Shown: positions 18,986-27,806, numbered from the stretch's first letter. The stretch: DNA of 50,000 bases from Symbiodinium natans (GCA_905221605.1 CAJNDS010000447.1:1-50000), one strand, 5' to 3'. Made by a program: numbers and translations. Notes: a model not told the origin generated them from the letters alone.

Positions 18986-19325
18986 TAAAGGCTTAGGGTT
19001 TAGGGTGTTTAGGGTGTTTATGGTCTTCTTCTGCTCAGGGCTTGGTTACGGGGGTTGCAATGTTTTGCTTCTGGGGTTTAGAGCTTATGTTTGCTTTGCT
19101 TGCTTTTGCTCGGGGTTGTGTTTTAGGTTTTTGGGTTGGCTTCTGGGTTTCGGGGTTTATGTGGCCAGTTCTCAAAATTATGGCCCCTGTTTGGGGTACC
19201 CTAAAAATTGGAGGCCACCTTATAATCATAATTGCCGTCTTCAACCCGAAGCATTTGTCGGAAAGACGCTCGGACACGCTTGTCCGCCACGGTTGCAAAG
19301 ACTTCAACCACACCGGCCAGGCCAC
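18986..19325. other. Unique island with imperfect hairpin
   Basis: The + frame 18858-19340 runs through family G and on into this island. It is rich in Phe, Gly and Cys from T/G-rich DNA and has no recognisable domain. At 19160-19218, GTGGCC..GGGGTACCCTAAAAATT..GGCCAC forms an imperfect stem-loop. Confidence 0.45.
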
Positions 19326-19326
19326 A

Positions 19327-19356
19327 ACCCTAAACCCTAAACCCTAAACCCCTAAA
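19327..19356 (-). repeat. CCCTAAA array left of TIR-H
   Basis: Four heptamers, the last with an extra C, end exactly at the TIR-H boundary. Confidence 0.9.
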
Positions 19357-19482
19357 CCCATCTTTCGAGTTTGTGAGTAGTTGCAATGGCCCACCCACAG
19401 GGCAATCGGTGTGAAGATGCTTCAAAGCATTAGACCAGCCCCATTGCAGCAAACCACCGGCCAATCCGACTAGAAAGATGGG
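19357..19482. mobile_element. MITE-like element TIR-H
   Basis: The left end CCCATCTTTCGAGT is inverted at the right end (ACTAGAAAGATGGG). Inner arms TTGCAATGG and CCATTGCAG also pair. The element is 126 bp, non-coding, with CCCTAAA units on both sides. Confidence 0.75.
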
Positions 19483-19498
19483 AAAGGGTTGCTTCAAC

Positions 19499-19522
19499 CG
19501 TAAACCCTAAACCCTAAACCCT
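19499..19522 (-). repeat. Short CCCTAAA array right of TIR-H
   Basis: About three heptamers. Confidence 0.9.
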
Positions 19523-19594
19523 AGTCCCTTGGTTGCCACGATCAGTCACGGCTCGGCTTCAGCACGAGAGCTTACTTGCAGCACAGCCCTTAAA

Positions 19595-19672
19595 CAGGGT
19601 TTAGGGTTTAGGGTTTAGGGTTTAGGGTTTAGGGTTTAGGGTTTAGGGTTTAGGGTTTAGGGTTTAGGGTTC
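19595..19672 (+). repeat. TTTAGGG array
   Basis: About 11 perfect heptamers. Confidence 0.97.
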
Positions 19673-19829
19673 AGAACTCCACGTGAATTAGAGAACTGAC
19701 GATGTGCTCTTGCTTTGTGTGATTGGGAATTTGCTTTAGGGTTCTAGGAGTTTTAGGTTGCCTTTGTTGCTTGCGGAGGCGAAGGGCCTCTGAATTCAGG
19801 GCACTGCCGTCCATCCCCCTCACCCAAAA

Positions 19830-20008
19830 GCCCTAAACTCTAAACTCCCAGACCCCTAAAACCCTACCCCCCTAAAACCCTAACCCCCTGAACCCATAAA
19901 CCCCCAAGCCCTAAGCCGTAAACCCTGAACCCTAAACCCTACACCCTAAACCCTAAACCCTACACCCTAAACCCTAAACCCTAAACCCTAAGCCCTAAGC
20001 CCTAAACC
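19830..20008 (-). repeat. CCCTAAA/CCCTACA array
   Basis: Left half degenerate, right half regular with CCCTACA and CCCTAAG variants. Confidence 0.9.
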
Positions 20009-20089
20009 CGAAACCCAAAACCCCGCCCCCCCCCGTGCTGCGGCCTTGGACTTCGCCAAGCCCCGGATCTTGTCAAGGCGCCGGCCTTA

Positions 20090-20245
20090 GGGTTTAGGGT
20101 TTGGGGTTTAGGGGGGGTTTAGGGTTTAGGGTGGAGGGTTTAGGGTGGGTTCAGGGTTTGGGGTGTAGGGCTTACATTTCAGGGTCTTGAGGTGTGGGGT
20201 TGAGGGGTCTGGGAGTTGAGTTGAGGGCTTAGGGTTTAGTGGCAT
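20090..20245 (+). repeat. Degenerate TTTAGGG block
   Basis: TTTAGGG units with G insertions (GGGGGGG, GTGGAGGG). Confidence 0.85.
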
Positions 20246-20250
20246 CCCGT

Positions 20251-20330
20251 CCCCCTAAAATTATACCCCCCCCCCCTACCCCCTAATATTAAATACCCCC
20301 TAATACTAAATACCCCCTATAATAAAACTA
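20251..20330. repeat. C5-TAATATTAAATA short tandem repeat
   Basis: About three diverged units of roughly 17 bp, each a run of C followed by TAATA(T/C)TAAATA. Confidence 0.7.
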
Positions 20331-20459
20331 GAAGAGGGATGGCCCGAAAGCATCGATTTGCCGTGCGTTGACTCCATGCAGTTGACTCTTTGCAGCCAAA
20401 GTGTATGCGCTTGGACAAATGTATGCACTTACATGGTTGCATAGTCACTTGTACACTGC

Positions 20460-20975
20460 ACTTGTCTGATTTGCGATGGTTTTGGAACCAGCGAATTCGG
20501 GGACCATGGTATACTTGCGATGCTTTTGGAACCAGCGAATTCGGGGGCCATGGTTTTCGCGATCATGGTTTTTGCGATGGTTTTGGAAACAGCGATTTCG
20601 GGGACCATGGTATGTGCGATGCTTTTGGAAAAAGCGAATTCGGGGACCATGGTATTTGCGATGGTTTTGGAACCAGCGAATTCGGGGACCATGGATTTGC
20701 GATGGTTTTGGAAGCAGAGAATTCGGGGACCATGGTTTTCGCGATGGTTTTTGGAACCAGCGAATTCGGGAGGTTTTCGAGGCCCTGGAAGTCGAGTCCC
20801 ATGATATTTGCGAGGTTTTCGAGGAATTCGAGTCCCACGATATTTGCGAGGTTTTCGAGGCCCCGGATTTCGAGTCCCGCGACATTTGCAAGGGTTTCGA
20901 GGAATTTGAGTCCCGCGATATTTGCGATGGTTTATTTGCGATGGTTTCGACACGCAAGCTCCGGGTGTCCGCGGC
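20460..20975 (+). repeat. Satellite A, 42-bp units
   Basis: Units start GCGATGGTTTTGGAACCAGC, then GAATTCGGGGACCATGG. Successive GCGATG starts at 20517, 20559, (20574), 20616, 20658, 20699 and 20741 give a 41-42-bp period. From about 20770 the units change to GCGAGGTTTTCGAGG..TCGAGTCCC with 42- and 36-bp spacing. No telomeric repeats lie inside. Confidence 0.9.
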
Positions 20976-20991
20976 GGGAATGCTATTTGCG

Positions 20992-21556
20992 AGGTTTTCA
21001 AGTATGTCCGGAATTCCGCTTCCATGCTACTTGCGGTGTTTTCAAGCGCCCAGATGTCCGTTACCATGCTATTTGCAGTGTTTTCAAGCGCCCAGATGTC
21101 CGTTACCATGCTATTTGCGGCGTCTTCATGCGCCCAGATGTCCGTTACCATGCTATTTGCGGTGTTTTCAAGCGCCCAGATGTCCGTTACCGTGCTATTT
21201 GCGGTGTTTTCAAGCGGCCAGATGTCCGTTACCATGCTATTTGCGGCGTTTTCATGCGCCCAGATGTCCGTTACCGTGCTATTTGCGGTGTTTTCAAGCG
21301 CCCAGATGTCCGTTACCATGCTATTTGCGGTGTTTTCAAGCGGCCAGATGTCCGTTACCATGCTATTTGCGGCGTTTTCATGCGCCCAGATGTCCGTTAC
21401 CGTGCTATTTGCGGTGTTTTCAAGCGCCCAGATGTCCGTTACCATGCTATTTGCGGTGTTTTCAAGCGGCCAGATGTCCGTTACCATGCTATTTGCGGTG
21501 TTTTCAAGCGGCCAGATGTCCGTTACCATGCTATTTGCGGTGTTTTCAGACGCCCA
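20992..21556 (+). repeat. Satellite B, 42-bp units in a 126-bp higher-order repeat
   Basis: Twelve regular units share CAGATGTCCGTTACC and CTATTTGCGG. Three unit types (CAAGCGCCC, CAAGCGGCC, CATGCGCCC) follow in a fixed order from about 21150 to 21470, giving a 126-bp higher-order period, and the last units repeat one type. Translations look periodic because 42 is a multiple of 3. Confidence 0.95.
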
Positions 21557-22140
21557 AGGCGTCCGCGGCGTACTATACGTCTGTACTACAAAAAGTCGAC
21601 TTTCCAGCCACGGAAGCTCCGCGTGTGCGCGGCGTACTACGTGAGTACTACAAAAAGTCGACTTTCCAGCCACGGAAGCTCCGGGCGTCCCCGACTATAC
21701 GTCTGTATTACAAAAGTCGACTTTCCAGCCACGGAAGCTCCGCGTGTGCGCGGCGTACTACGTTTGTACTACAAAAGTCGATTTTCCAGCCACGGAAACT
21801 CCGGGCGCCCCCGGCATACTATACGTCTGTACTACAAAAGTCGACTTTCCAGCTACGGAAGCTCCGCGTGTCCGCGGCGTACTACGTTTGTACTACAAAA
21901 AATCGACTTTCCCAGCCACGGAAGCTCCGGGCGTCCCCGGCGTACTATACGTCTGTACTACAAAAGTCGACTTTCCAGCTACGGAAGCTCCGCGTGTCCG
22001 CGGCGTACTACGTTTGTACTACAAAAGTCGACTTTCCAGCCACGGAAGCTCCGGGCGTCCCCTGCGTACTACATTTGTACTACAAAACTCGATTTTCCAG
22101 CCACGGAAGTCCCCGGCGTACTACGTCTGTACTACACAAG
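21557..22140 (+). repeat. Satellite C, 59-63-bp units in alternating dimers
   Basis: Units contain AAAAGTCGACTTTCCAGCC and ACGGAAGCTCC. Two forms alternate, one with GGGCGTCCCCGGCGTACTAT and one with GCGTGTGCGCGGCGTACTAC, giving a dimer of about 120-125 bp. Spacing between GTCGAC sites (62, 59, 61, 63 bp) is not frame-preserving. Confidence 0.95.
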
Positions 22141-22149
22141 TCGAAAAAC

Positions 22150-22595
22150 AAACGCAAAAAACGCAAAAAAACACTACGGTTTTAGCGCCGCGACCACGCG
22201 AAAACCCGCAGAGGGGTTACGTTTGCATGACAAGAAACGCAAAAACACGAGGGTTTTGGCACCGCGCCAACGCCGCAACCCGCAGAGGGGTTACGTTTGT
22301 TTGTCAAAAAAGGCCAAAACACGATGGTTTTGGCACCGCGCCAACGCCGAAACCCGCAGAGGGTTGTCTGCGGCCACGGAAAAAAGTTCCAAAAACGACG
22401 GTTTTAGCGCCGCGACCCGGCGATCACCCGCAGAGGGTTGTCCGCGGACACAAAGAAACGTAAAAAAAACGACGGTTTTGGCACCGCGACCACGCCGAAA
22501 CCCGCAGAGGGTTGTCCGCGCAAATCAAGAAACGTAAAAAACGACGGTTTTAGCACCGCGACCACGCCGAAACCCGCAGAGGGTTGCAATCCCGA
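22150..22595 (+). repeat. Satellite D, 74-bp units
   Basis: CGCAGAGG occurs at 22207, 22281, 22355, 22429, 22503 and 22575, so the period is 74 bp (last interval 72). Units contain ACGAYGGTTTTRGCACCGCG and GAAACCCGCAGAGGG. The GGTTTTGG..ACC core resembles satellite A. The 715-codon frame 20390-22537 (TTG start) crosses satellites A-D by changing frame relative to the units, so I do not annotate a gene. Confidence 0.95.
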
Positions 22596-22720
22596 TTGGC
22601 GATGTCAACCCAGCCCGCCGCCTTAGAAAGAGTAATTTTAATTTAGAAATCTAGGACTGGGTACGAAGGTCTAGTAAATTCTACGTAAATCTAGAAATTT
22701 GTATTCACTGATTACTAAAC

Positions 22721-22852
22721 TCTATGCAATTCACTCTATGCAATTCACTCTATGCACTTCACTCTATGCACTTCACTCTATGCACTTCACTCTATGCACT
22801 TCACTCTATGCACTTCACTCTATGCACTTCACTCTATGCACTTCAGTCTATG
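22721..22852 (+). repeat. 14-bp minisatellite
   Basis: About 9.4 copies of TCTATGCACTTCAC, with AATTC in place of ACTTC in the first two units. They are almost perfect, implying recent expansion. The small frames here read the repeat. Confidence 0.97.
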
Positions 22853-23077
22853 TTGTTGTGTCAGGGGGCTCCGCACGGAAGAACCCTTCGCGATGCTTTC
22901 GGGAAAAAACCCCAGTGTAGTTATGATTAGAGTATATGGGGGTGTTTCAAAAGTTCGGAGGGGATTGAGGGTTTTCGGGTTTGGGCTTTCTAGGGGCTTC
23001 GGAGGTGTCGAGCTTGAGGTTTGGGGCTTGCAGTTTGGGCTCTCGCGCGCTGGAGTCCAGGGGTTAAAATTGCAAGG
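22853..23077. other. Unique segment
   Basis: GC-rich and T/G-rich on +, with no recognised gene; degenerate telomere-like words appear from about 22960. Confidence 0.4.
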
Positions 23078-23310
23078 GCTTGGGGTTAAGGGTTTAGGGT
23101 TTAGGAGTTGGGGTTTAGGGTTTAGGGTTTAGGGTTTAGGGTTTAGGGTTTAGGGTTTAGGGTTTAGGGTTTAGGGTTTAGGGTTTAGGGTTTAGGGTTT
23201 AGGGTTTAGGGTTTGGGGCTTGGGGCTTGGGGCTTGGGGCTTGGGGTTTGGGGTTTGGGGTTTGGGGTTTGGGGTTTAGGGTTTTCGGGTTTAGGGCTGA
23301 GGGTTGCTTT
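23078..23310 (+). repeat. TTTAGGG then CTTGGGG/TTTGGGG array
   Basis: About 16 TTTAGGG heptamers, then four CTTGGGG and five TTTGGGG heptamers: another block-wise variant change. Confidence 0.97.
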
Positions 23311-23502
23311 ATTGTTTAGGGGTTACTTGAGACTTATCGAGTCGGTTTTCTCTGGCGTTACATGCAGCACTGACATACTACTTTGATATGGGTTCTTGGG
23401 AAAAAAGCAAGGAGGCTCATGCCAGAGCATCTTCATTCGTCTGACGTCCTGCTCCTTTGCACGCGCGTCGCCGCAGCCGGCATAGTGGTGCCCGGACGCA
23501 CA

Positions 23503-23605
23503 GTATACTTAGCAAGGAAGGTGCCTAACCCCTAAACCCTAAACCCTAAACACTAAACCCGAAACCCTAAACCCTAAACCCTGTATACTTCGCAAAGAAG
23601 GTCCT
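23503..23605 (-). repeat. CCCTAAA array between 23-24-bp direct repeats
   Basis: GTATACTTAGCAAGGAAGGT (23503-23522) and GTATACTTCGCAAAGAAGGT (23583-23602), both followed by CCT, flank an array of about eight C-rich heptamers. Confidence 0.9.
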
Positions 23606-23698
23606 GGACATTGGCGAGCCAAGGCCGTGGAGCCTTGAGAGGGAAGAGTTGGCCTACGGGAATTGTACCACTCACCACGGCTAACCCTGAAGAATTAG

Positions 23699-23775
23699 AG
23701 GGTTTAGGGTTTAGGGTTTAGGGTTTAGGGTTTAGGGTTTAGGGTTGAGGATTTAGGGTTAAGGGTTTAGGGCCT
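23699..23775 (+). repeat. TTTAGGG array
   Basis: About nine units, degenerate at the right. Confidence 0.95.
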
Positions 23776-24009
23776 TTAGAGGCTGTACGGATTGACGTGT
23801 CCGGGTGCGGGTCTGGGGTTCTGTGTCGGAGTTTAGGGTGTAGGCGGTTAGGGCTTTGTATGATCTAGGGGTTGAAAGGATTCGGGGCCTATTCGGTCGG
23901 GGTCTCCTTATGCAGGGTGCCACTCCTTTGCAGAAGGTTCTTTGTATTTAACCCTAGAAACTTGGAGGATGCGGTCACGGTACCTTATAATGCGAGGGCT
24001 TTCAAGGGC
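23776..24009. other. Unique segment
   Basis: No recognised feature. Confidence 0.4.
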
Positions 24010-24285
24010 TTAAAATCCTAAACCCTAGCCCTAAACCCTCAACCCCTAAACCCCTACACCCGTGGTTCTGAACCCGAGGGTTTTTGGGAGGTTTTCTTGG
24101 GCGCCCAAACTTAGCGACTCGATTGTGGTCTGGTGCTCGGCCGTGTCCCCAGCAAGGCGCGTCCTGAGCTGCTCCCAAGCGGTGGAAGGCTTGCGATTTG
24201 AGTTCAGGGTTTAGGGTTTGGGGTTTAGGGCTTAGAGTTTAGAATTTAGGGCTTAGGGTTTGGGATTTCGGGTTGGTGGTTCAGG
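24010..24285. repeat. Short C-rich then G-rich telomere-like blocks
   Basis: CCCTAAA-type units at 24010-24060 and TTTAGGG/TTTGGGG-type units at 24203-24285 flank a GC-rich unique segment. Confidence 0.8.
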
Positions 24286-24436
24286 ATTGAAGATGAAGGG
24301 TGTTGAGTTAAGGGCTCAAGGCTTGGGGGTTCGGATTCGGGGTTTAGGTTGGGATGTGCCCCCTGAAACTTACAGCCCTTCACAGGGATATTTAAGTACC
24401 CCCTATTACAATCCCTACTAAGGACTGTTAGTCTGA

Positions 24437-24560
24437 GGGTAGTTTCATGGGCCCTTAAAGGGGTTCTGATGTCAGGGCCCTTAATGTGTGCAGGGTAAAT
24501 CTGGGGTATTCAAAGGCGTCTCCGTTTAAGGGCCCCTGCCAAGGGACCATGCAACTACCC
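24437..24560. mobile_element. MITE-like element TIR-B, copy 2, nested in TIR-A
   Basis: Ends GGGTAGTTTCATGGGCCC and (inverted) AGGGACCATGCAACTACCC. The internal sequence differs from copy 1, so the family is defined by its ends. It lies in the right arm of TIR-A copy 3. Confidence 0.75.
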
Positions 24561-24663
24561 CCTAAACCCTAAACCCTAAACCCTAAACCCTAAGCCCTAA
24601 ACCCTAAACCCTAAACCCTAAACCCTAAACCCTAAACCCTAAACCCTAAACCCTAAACCCTAA
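24561..24663 (-). repeat. CCCTAAA array inside TIR-A copy 3
   Basis: About 14 near-perfect heptamers start directly at the TIR-B right end and stop where the TIR-A right terminus begins. Confidence 0.97.
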
Positions 24664-24754
24664 TAAGGGGGAACATCCCAAGGTTTCGGGTTTAAAGTCT
24701 GGCATCTGGGCTCTGGCTTACGCGGACCTGGTGCTCGGCGTTTTGGGGCTTAGA

Positions 24755-25197
24755 GGGTCCGCCGACCCTGGCGGCGTGTTGGATGGGTTTGAGGAGGTGA
24801 AAACCTCCCTCTTTCCCTTCTTTCCCCCCCCCCCCCCCAAAAAGGGGGGGGGGTAGGGGGGGTCGGTGCACAATTTTTTCGTGGAGGACCGCGCCACCCG
24901 CACAGCGTAAACACGCGGTTCAGCACAGGGGGGTAGGGGCGCCCTCAGCAAAATCAGGCACCCCCCCCCACCCCCCACCCCCCCACCACCCCGCCCTTCC
25001 CCCCCCCACCCACCCCCCCCCACCCCCCCCCCCCCCCCCCACCCCCTACCCCGCCGCAGGTGCTACCCCCTACCCCCCCCCAAACGTTTCACAGAACTCT
25101 GCCGAGCAGGCCAGGCTGGGATGATCTTCGTGCGAGCGGGTTTAGACCTCTCAACTATGCTCCAGCGGGGTCGGCGGCTTGAGCCGGAGGCTCTTAC
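24755..25197 (+). repeat. GC-rich repeat family R, copy 3
   Basis: Starts GGGTCCGCCGACCCTGGCGG and ends GGGGTCGGCGGCTTGAGCC..CTCTTA. It contains polyC at 24825-24838, polyG at 24845-24853 and long C runs at 24960-25080. Its right third matches copy 1. The glycine-rich - frame 24718-25023 is a product of these runs. Confidence 0.8.
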
Positions 25198-25430
25198 TTT
25201 AGGGTTTAGGGTTTAGGGTTTAGGGTTTGGGGTTTGGGGTTTGGGGTTTGGGGTTTGGGGTTTGGGGTTTGGGGTTTGGGGTTTGGGGTTTCGGGTTTCG
25301 GGTTTGGGGTTTGGGGTTTAGGGTTTAGGGTTTAGGGGTTCGGGTTCAGGGCTTAGGGGTTCGGGTTCAGGGCTTAGGGTTTAGGGTTTAGGATTAAGGG
25401 TTTAGGGTTTAGGGTTTGGTTGGGAAAAGT
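25198..25430 (+). repeat. TTTAGGG/TTTGGGG array
   Basis: TTTAGGG, then about ten TTTGGGG, then TTTCGGG and mixed units. Confidence 0.95.
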
Positions 25431-25479
25431 GTGCAGGCAAGTATGCGAGTACCAAGCAAACCGCACATGATGATGCAAT

Positions 25480-25592
25480 CTTGGTAGCCCAGTAACCATA
25501 TTTGAATAAGGGTACCCTTGTTTGGGTTAGTTACTTTATAAGGGAACCTTAAACCAAAAAAAGGGGAAAAGGGCACCACTGGGCTACCAAGC
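25480..25592. mobile_element. MITE-like element TIR-C, copy 1 (intact)
   Basis: The left end CTTGGTAGCCCAGT is perfectly inverted in the right end (ACTGGGCTACCAAG). The interior has GGGTACCCTTGTTTGGG, TTATAAGGGAACC and an A-rich stretch that resembles family D, so C and D may be one superfamily. Confidence 0.8.
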
Positions 25593-25596
25593 AAGC

Positions 25597-25860
25597 CTGA
25601 ACCCTAAACCCTAAACCGTAGACCCTAAATCCTAAACCCGAAATAAACCCTAAACCCGATCTTGTGTACGGTCTGGCCACCAGGGAGCTGGTGTGGCTTG
25701 CTGGCCGGAGGCCAGCAGGGAGCCCTGAAGCCCAAACCCGAAACGCACACAGCTCTCCAGCCTAGGCCGGAATCAGCCTAAACCCTAAACCCTAAACCCT
25801 AAAGCCTGAACCCTAAACCCTAAACCCTAAACCCCTAAACCCTAAACCCTGAACCCATCT
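25597..25860 (-). repeat. CCCTAAA arrays, two blocks
   Basis: 25597-25660 is degenerate and 25778-25855 is more regular; about 115 bp of unique DNA lies between. Confidence 0.9.
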
Positions 25861-26001
25861 TAACCTCCACCGCGCCAGACAAAACAGCCATGACTCCAAC
25901 CTCATGGAAATGGGGGCGAATGAACCCCAAAAACCCGAAACCTTAGGTTCACCGGATTCCTACCCCCCCCCCCCCACCAAAAAAAAAGACCCCTGCCCTA
26001 T

Positions 26002-26094
26002 AAGCATCTACCCTAAACCCTAAAACCTAAACCCTGAACTCTAAACCCTAAACCCTAAACCCTAAACCCTAAACCCTAAACCCAAAAAGCATCT
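26002..26094 (-). repeat. CCCTAAA array between 8-bp direct repeats
   Basis: AAGCATCT lies at 26002-26009 and 26087-26094, immediately outside an array of about ten heptamers. Confidence 0.85.
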
Positions 26095-26194
26095 CGTAAC
26101 TTCACTGAGCCCCGCACACTTCTCGCGTCAGCCGTGCGGATCGTTCCTGCGAAGGCTCTCACGGCCACGACAGTCCCCAGCATCTCTAAACCCT

Positions 26195-26320
26195 CAACTA
26201 AGGTTTTAGGGTTTAGGGCTTTCGGGTTTAGGGTTTAGTTGAGGGTTTGTGGCTTAGGGTTCAGGTTTAAGTAGGGTTTTAGGGGTTCAGGGGTTTAGGT
26301 TCTAGAGTTTGGGGTTTCCC
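26195..26320 (+). repeat. Degenerate TTTAGGG block
   Basis: TTTAGGG words are interrupted by TTCGGG, TTGAGGG and GTGGCTTAGGG. It follows CCTCAACTAAGG, a small orientation switch. Confidence 0.8.
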
Positions 26321-26439
26321 TCAGTGGGTTGTTAAGAGGATCACACGTAGGCATATGGTTTCAAAGGGTGCCCAACCCAGAGTGGACCTGTCAGCTTTGC
26401 CAGAAGTATATGCTATTTGCTTCGGAACCACCCAAAAAA

Positions 26440-26580
26440 ACTATCGAATGACACAAAACCCTTTCTGTTGCCCTTATAGGGGAAACTATCTTGGTACTTT
26501 TCTTACGGAAAAAACACTAATCCCTTATAACGCCCTTACAAGGGAAACTGTTTCTGTACTTTTTCTTACGGGGGACCATT
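26440..26580 (+). repeat. 60-bp tandem duplication
   Basis: GCCCTTATAGGGGAAACT..TACTTTTCTTACGG (from 26471) is repeated 60 bp later as GCCCTTACAAGGGAAACT..TACTTTTTCTTACGG (from 26531). The frame 26355-26582 crosses both and has no known domain. Confidence 0.7.
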
Positions 26581-26631
26581 GATCTAGGGTTCCAAGCCTG
26601 GACCCTGGACTTGAGTCGAACACAAAAACGT

Positions 26632-27152
26632 TTAGGGTTTAGGGTTTAGGGTTTAGGGTTTAGGGTTTAGGGTTTAGGGTTTAGGGTTTAGGGTTTAGGG
26701 TCTCCTGCTGTGTGGTCCTAGGCCTTGGTTTTCGGCTTCTGGGGTTGGCTCGAGCCACCTCGGCACTCTCGCGCAGCCGCTTCTCCGCGCGGACCTGCGC
26801 GCCAGGTCTGTGATGGTATGGGGTTTAGGGTTTAGGATTTAGGGTTTAGGGTTTAGGGTTTAGGGCTTAGGGCTTAGGGCTTAGGGCTTAGGGTTTAGGT
26901 TTAGGGTTTAGGGTTCAAGGCTTAAGGATTATGGCCTTTGGGGAGGTCTGGGTGGGAGGGGGTCGCTTCGGGGCACTAGGGGAGATTTAGAGAACCCGGG
27001 CATGCTCTTGACAGGTAAAATAAAAAATCCTATACTAATGACCTCCCCACCCTGACGACCCAGAGATTTAGGGTTTAGGGTTTCGGGTTCAGAGTTTAGG
27101 GTTCAGGGTTTAGGGTTGAGGGTTTAGGGTTTAGGGTTTAGGGTTTAGGGTT
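26632..27152 (+). repeat. TTTAGGG arrays, three blocks
   Basis: Blocks at 26632-26702 (perfect), 26820-26920 (with CTTAGGG) and 27068-27152. They are separated by 120-150 bp of unique DNA with no recognised gene. Confidence 0.95.
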
Positions 27153-27200
27153 GCTGTAGTGGGCTTCAGGGGCTAGAGCTTAGGGTTCTTTGAGGGCTGG

Positions 27201-27280
27201 GTGCCTGTAGTGGCTACGCTTTAGGCTGGCACCTTACCCACTGAAAGGTTGCTTGTGGATTCGAATCCTCCCCTGTTGGG
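27201..27280 (+). other. tRNA-like sequence (tRNA pseudogene or SINE head)
   Basis: GTGGCTACGCTTTAGG (27210) resembles a pol III A-box/D-arm. ACTGAAAGGTTGC (27240) followed by GGATTCGAATCC (27257-27268) resembles a variable loop and a T-arm/B-box. The T-arm has an extra base (GGATTCGAA instead of GGTTCGAA), and no good acceptor or anticodon stem can be built by eye. A decayed tRNA or tRNA-derived SINE is more likely than a working tRNA. Confidence 0.3.
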
Positions 27281-27392
27281 TGTGTGTAACACTAGAACTC
27301 CTTAGCAAATAAGATCTCCAAAAAACGGGATTAGCTGGATTTAGGGTTCAGGTTTGCACTTGGAACCCACCCAGCTGCATGCCTGATCCACC

Positions 27393-27440
27393 CCTAAACC
27401 CCTAATCCCCTATCCCTAAATCCTAAACCCTAAACCCCAG
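27393..27440 (-). repeat. Degenerate CCCTAAA block
   Basis: CCCCTAAA and CCCTAAA units with substitutions. Confidence 0.85.
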
Positions 27441-27540
27441 ACCGCAAAAAAACCTTGCCAGCCTGCAGCGTGCGCTTGCCGATGCCGGGCGGACCCAGGC
27501 CAACCTCAGAAGGAAGATAGGGGACAGGGATAGGGTATAG

Positions 27541-27806
27541 GGTTTAGAGTTTAGGGTTTAGGGTTTAGGGTTTAGGGCTTAGGGTTTAGGGTTTAGGGTT
27601 TAGGGTTCAGGATTCAGGGTTCAGGGTTTAGGGCTTAGGATCTAGGATCTAGGGTGAGAAAAGGGGGCTGCCTCAGGGCCTGCGAATCAAGAGGCTACCC
27701 TGGCTGGCTTCGTTGAGGGAACTTACCAACAACGGATTAGGTTTTAGGGTTTAATCAGTACAGGATTTAGGGTTTAGGGTATAGGGTTTAGTGTTTAGGG
27801 TGTAGG
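27541..27806 (+). repeat. TTTAGGG arrays, two blocks
   Basis: 27541-27650 (with TTCAGGG) and 27740-27806 (degenerate). Confidence 0.9.

Larger units (their letters stand above)
24349..24681. mobile_element. MITE-like element TIR-A, copy 3, with nested TIR-B and telomeric array
   Basis: The left end TTGGGATGTGCCCCC, the inner ACAATCCCTACTAAGGACTG and the right end (TAAGGGGGAACATCCCAA, 24663-24680) match copies 1 and 4. The right arm is split by a TIR-B element (24437-24560) immediately followed by CCCTAAA units (24561-24663). Confidence 0.8.

Noticed and set aside
20992-21556. CRISPR-like regular repeat spacing
   Set aside because: Units are contiguous 42-bp tandem copies with no unique spacers, and the setting is eukaryotic.
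20390-22537. 715-codon frame as a repeat-protein gene
   Set aside because: It starts at TTG, and the repeat units are read in changing frames in satellites C and D. The - strand is also open over much of the region.
24718-25023. Glycine-rich - strand frame as a cell-wall or RNA-binding protein
   Set aside because: The glycines come from C-runs of family R copy 3; no other domain residue pattern is present.
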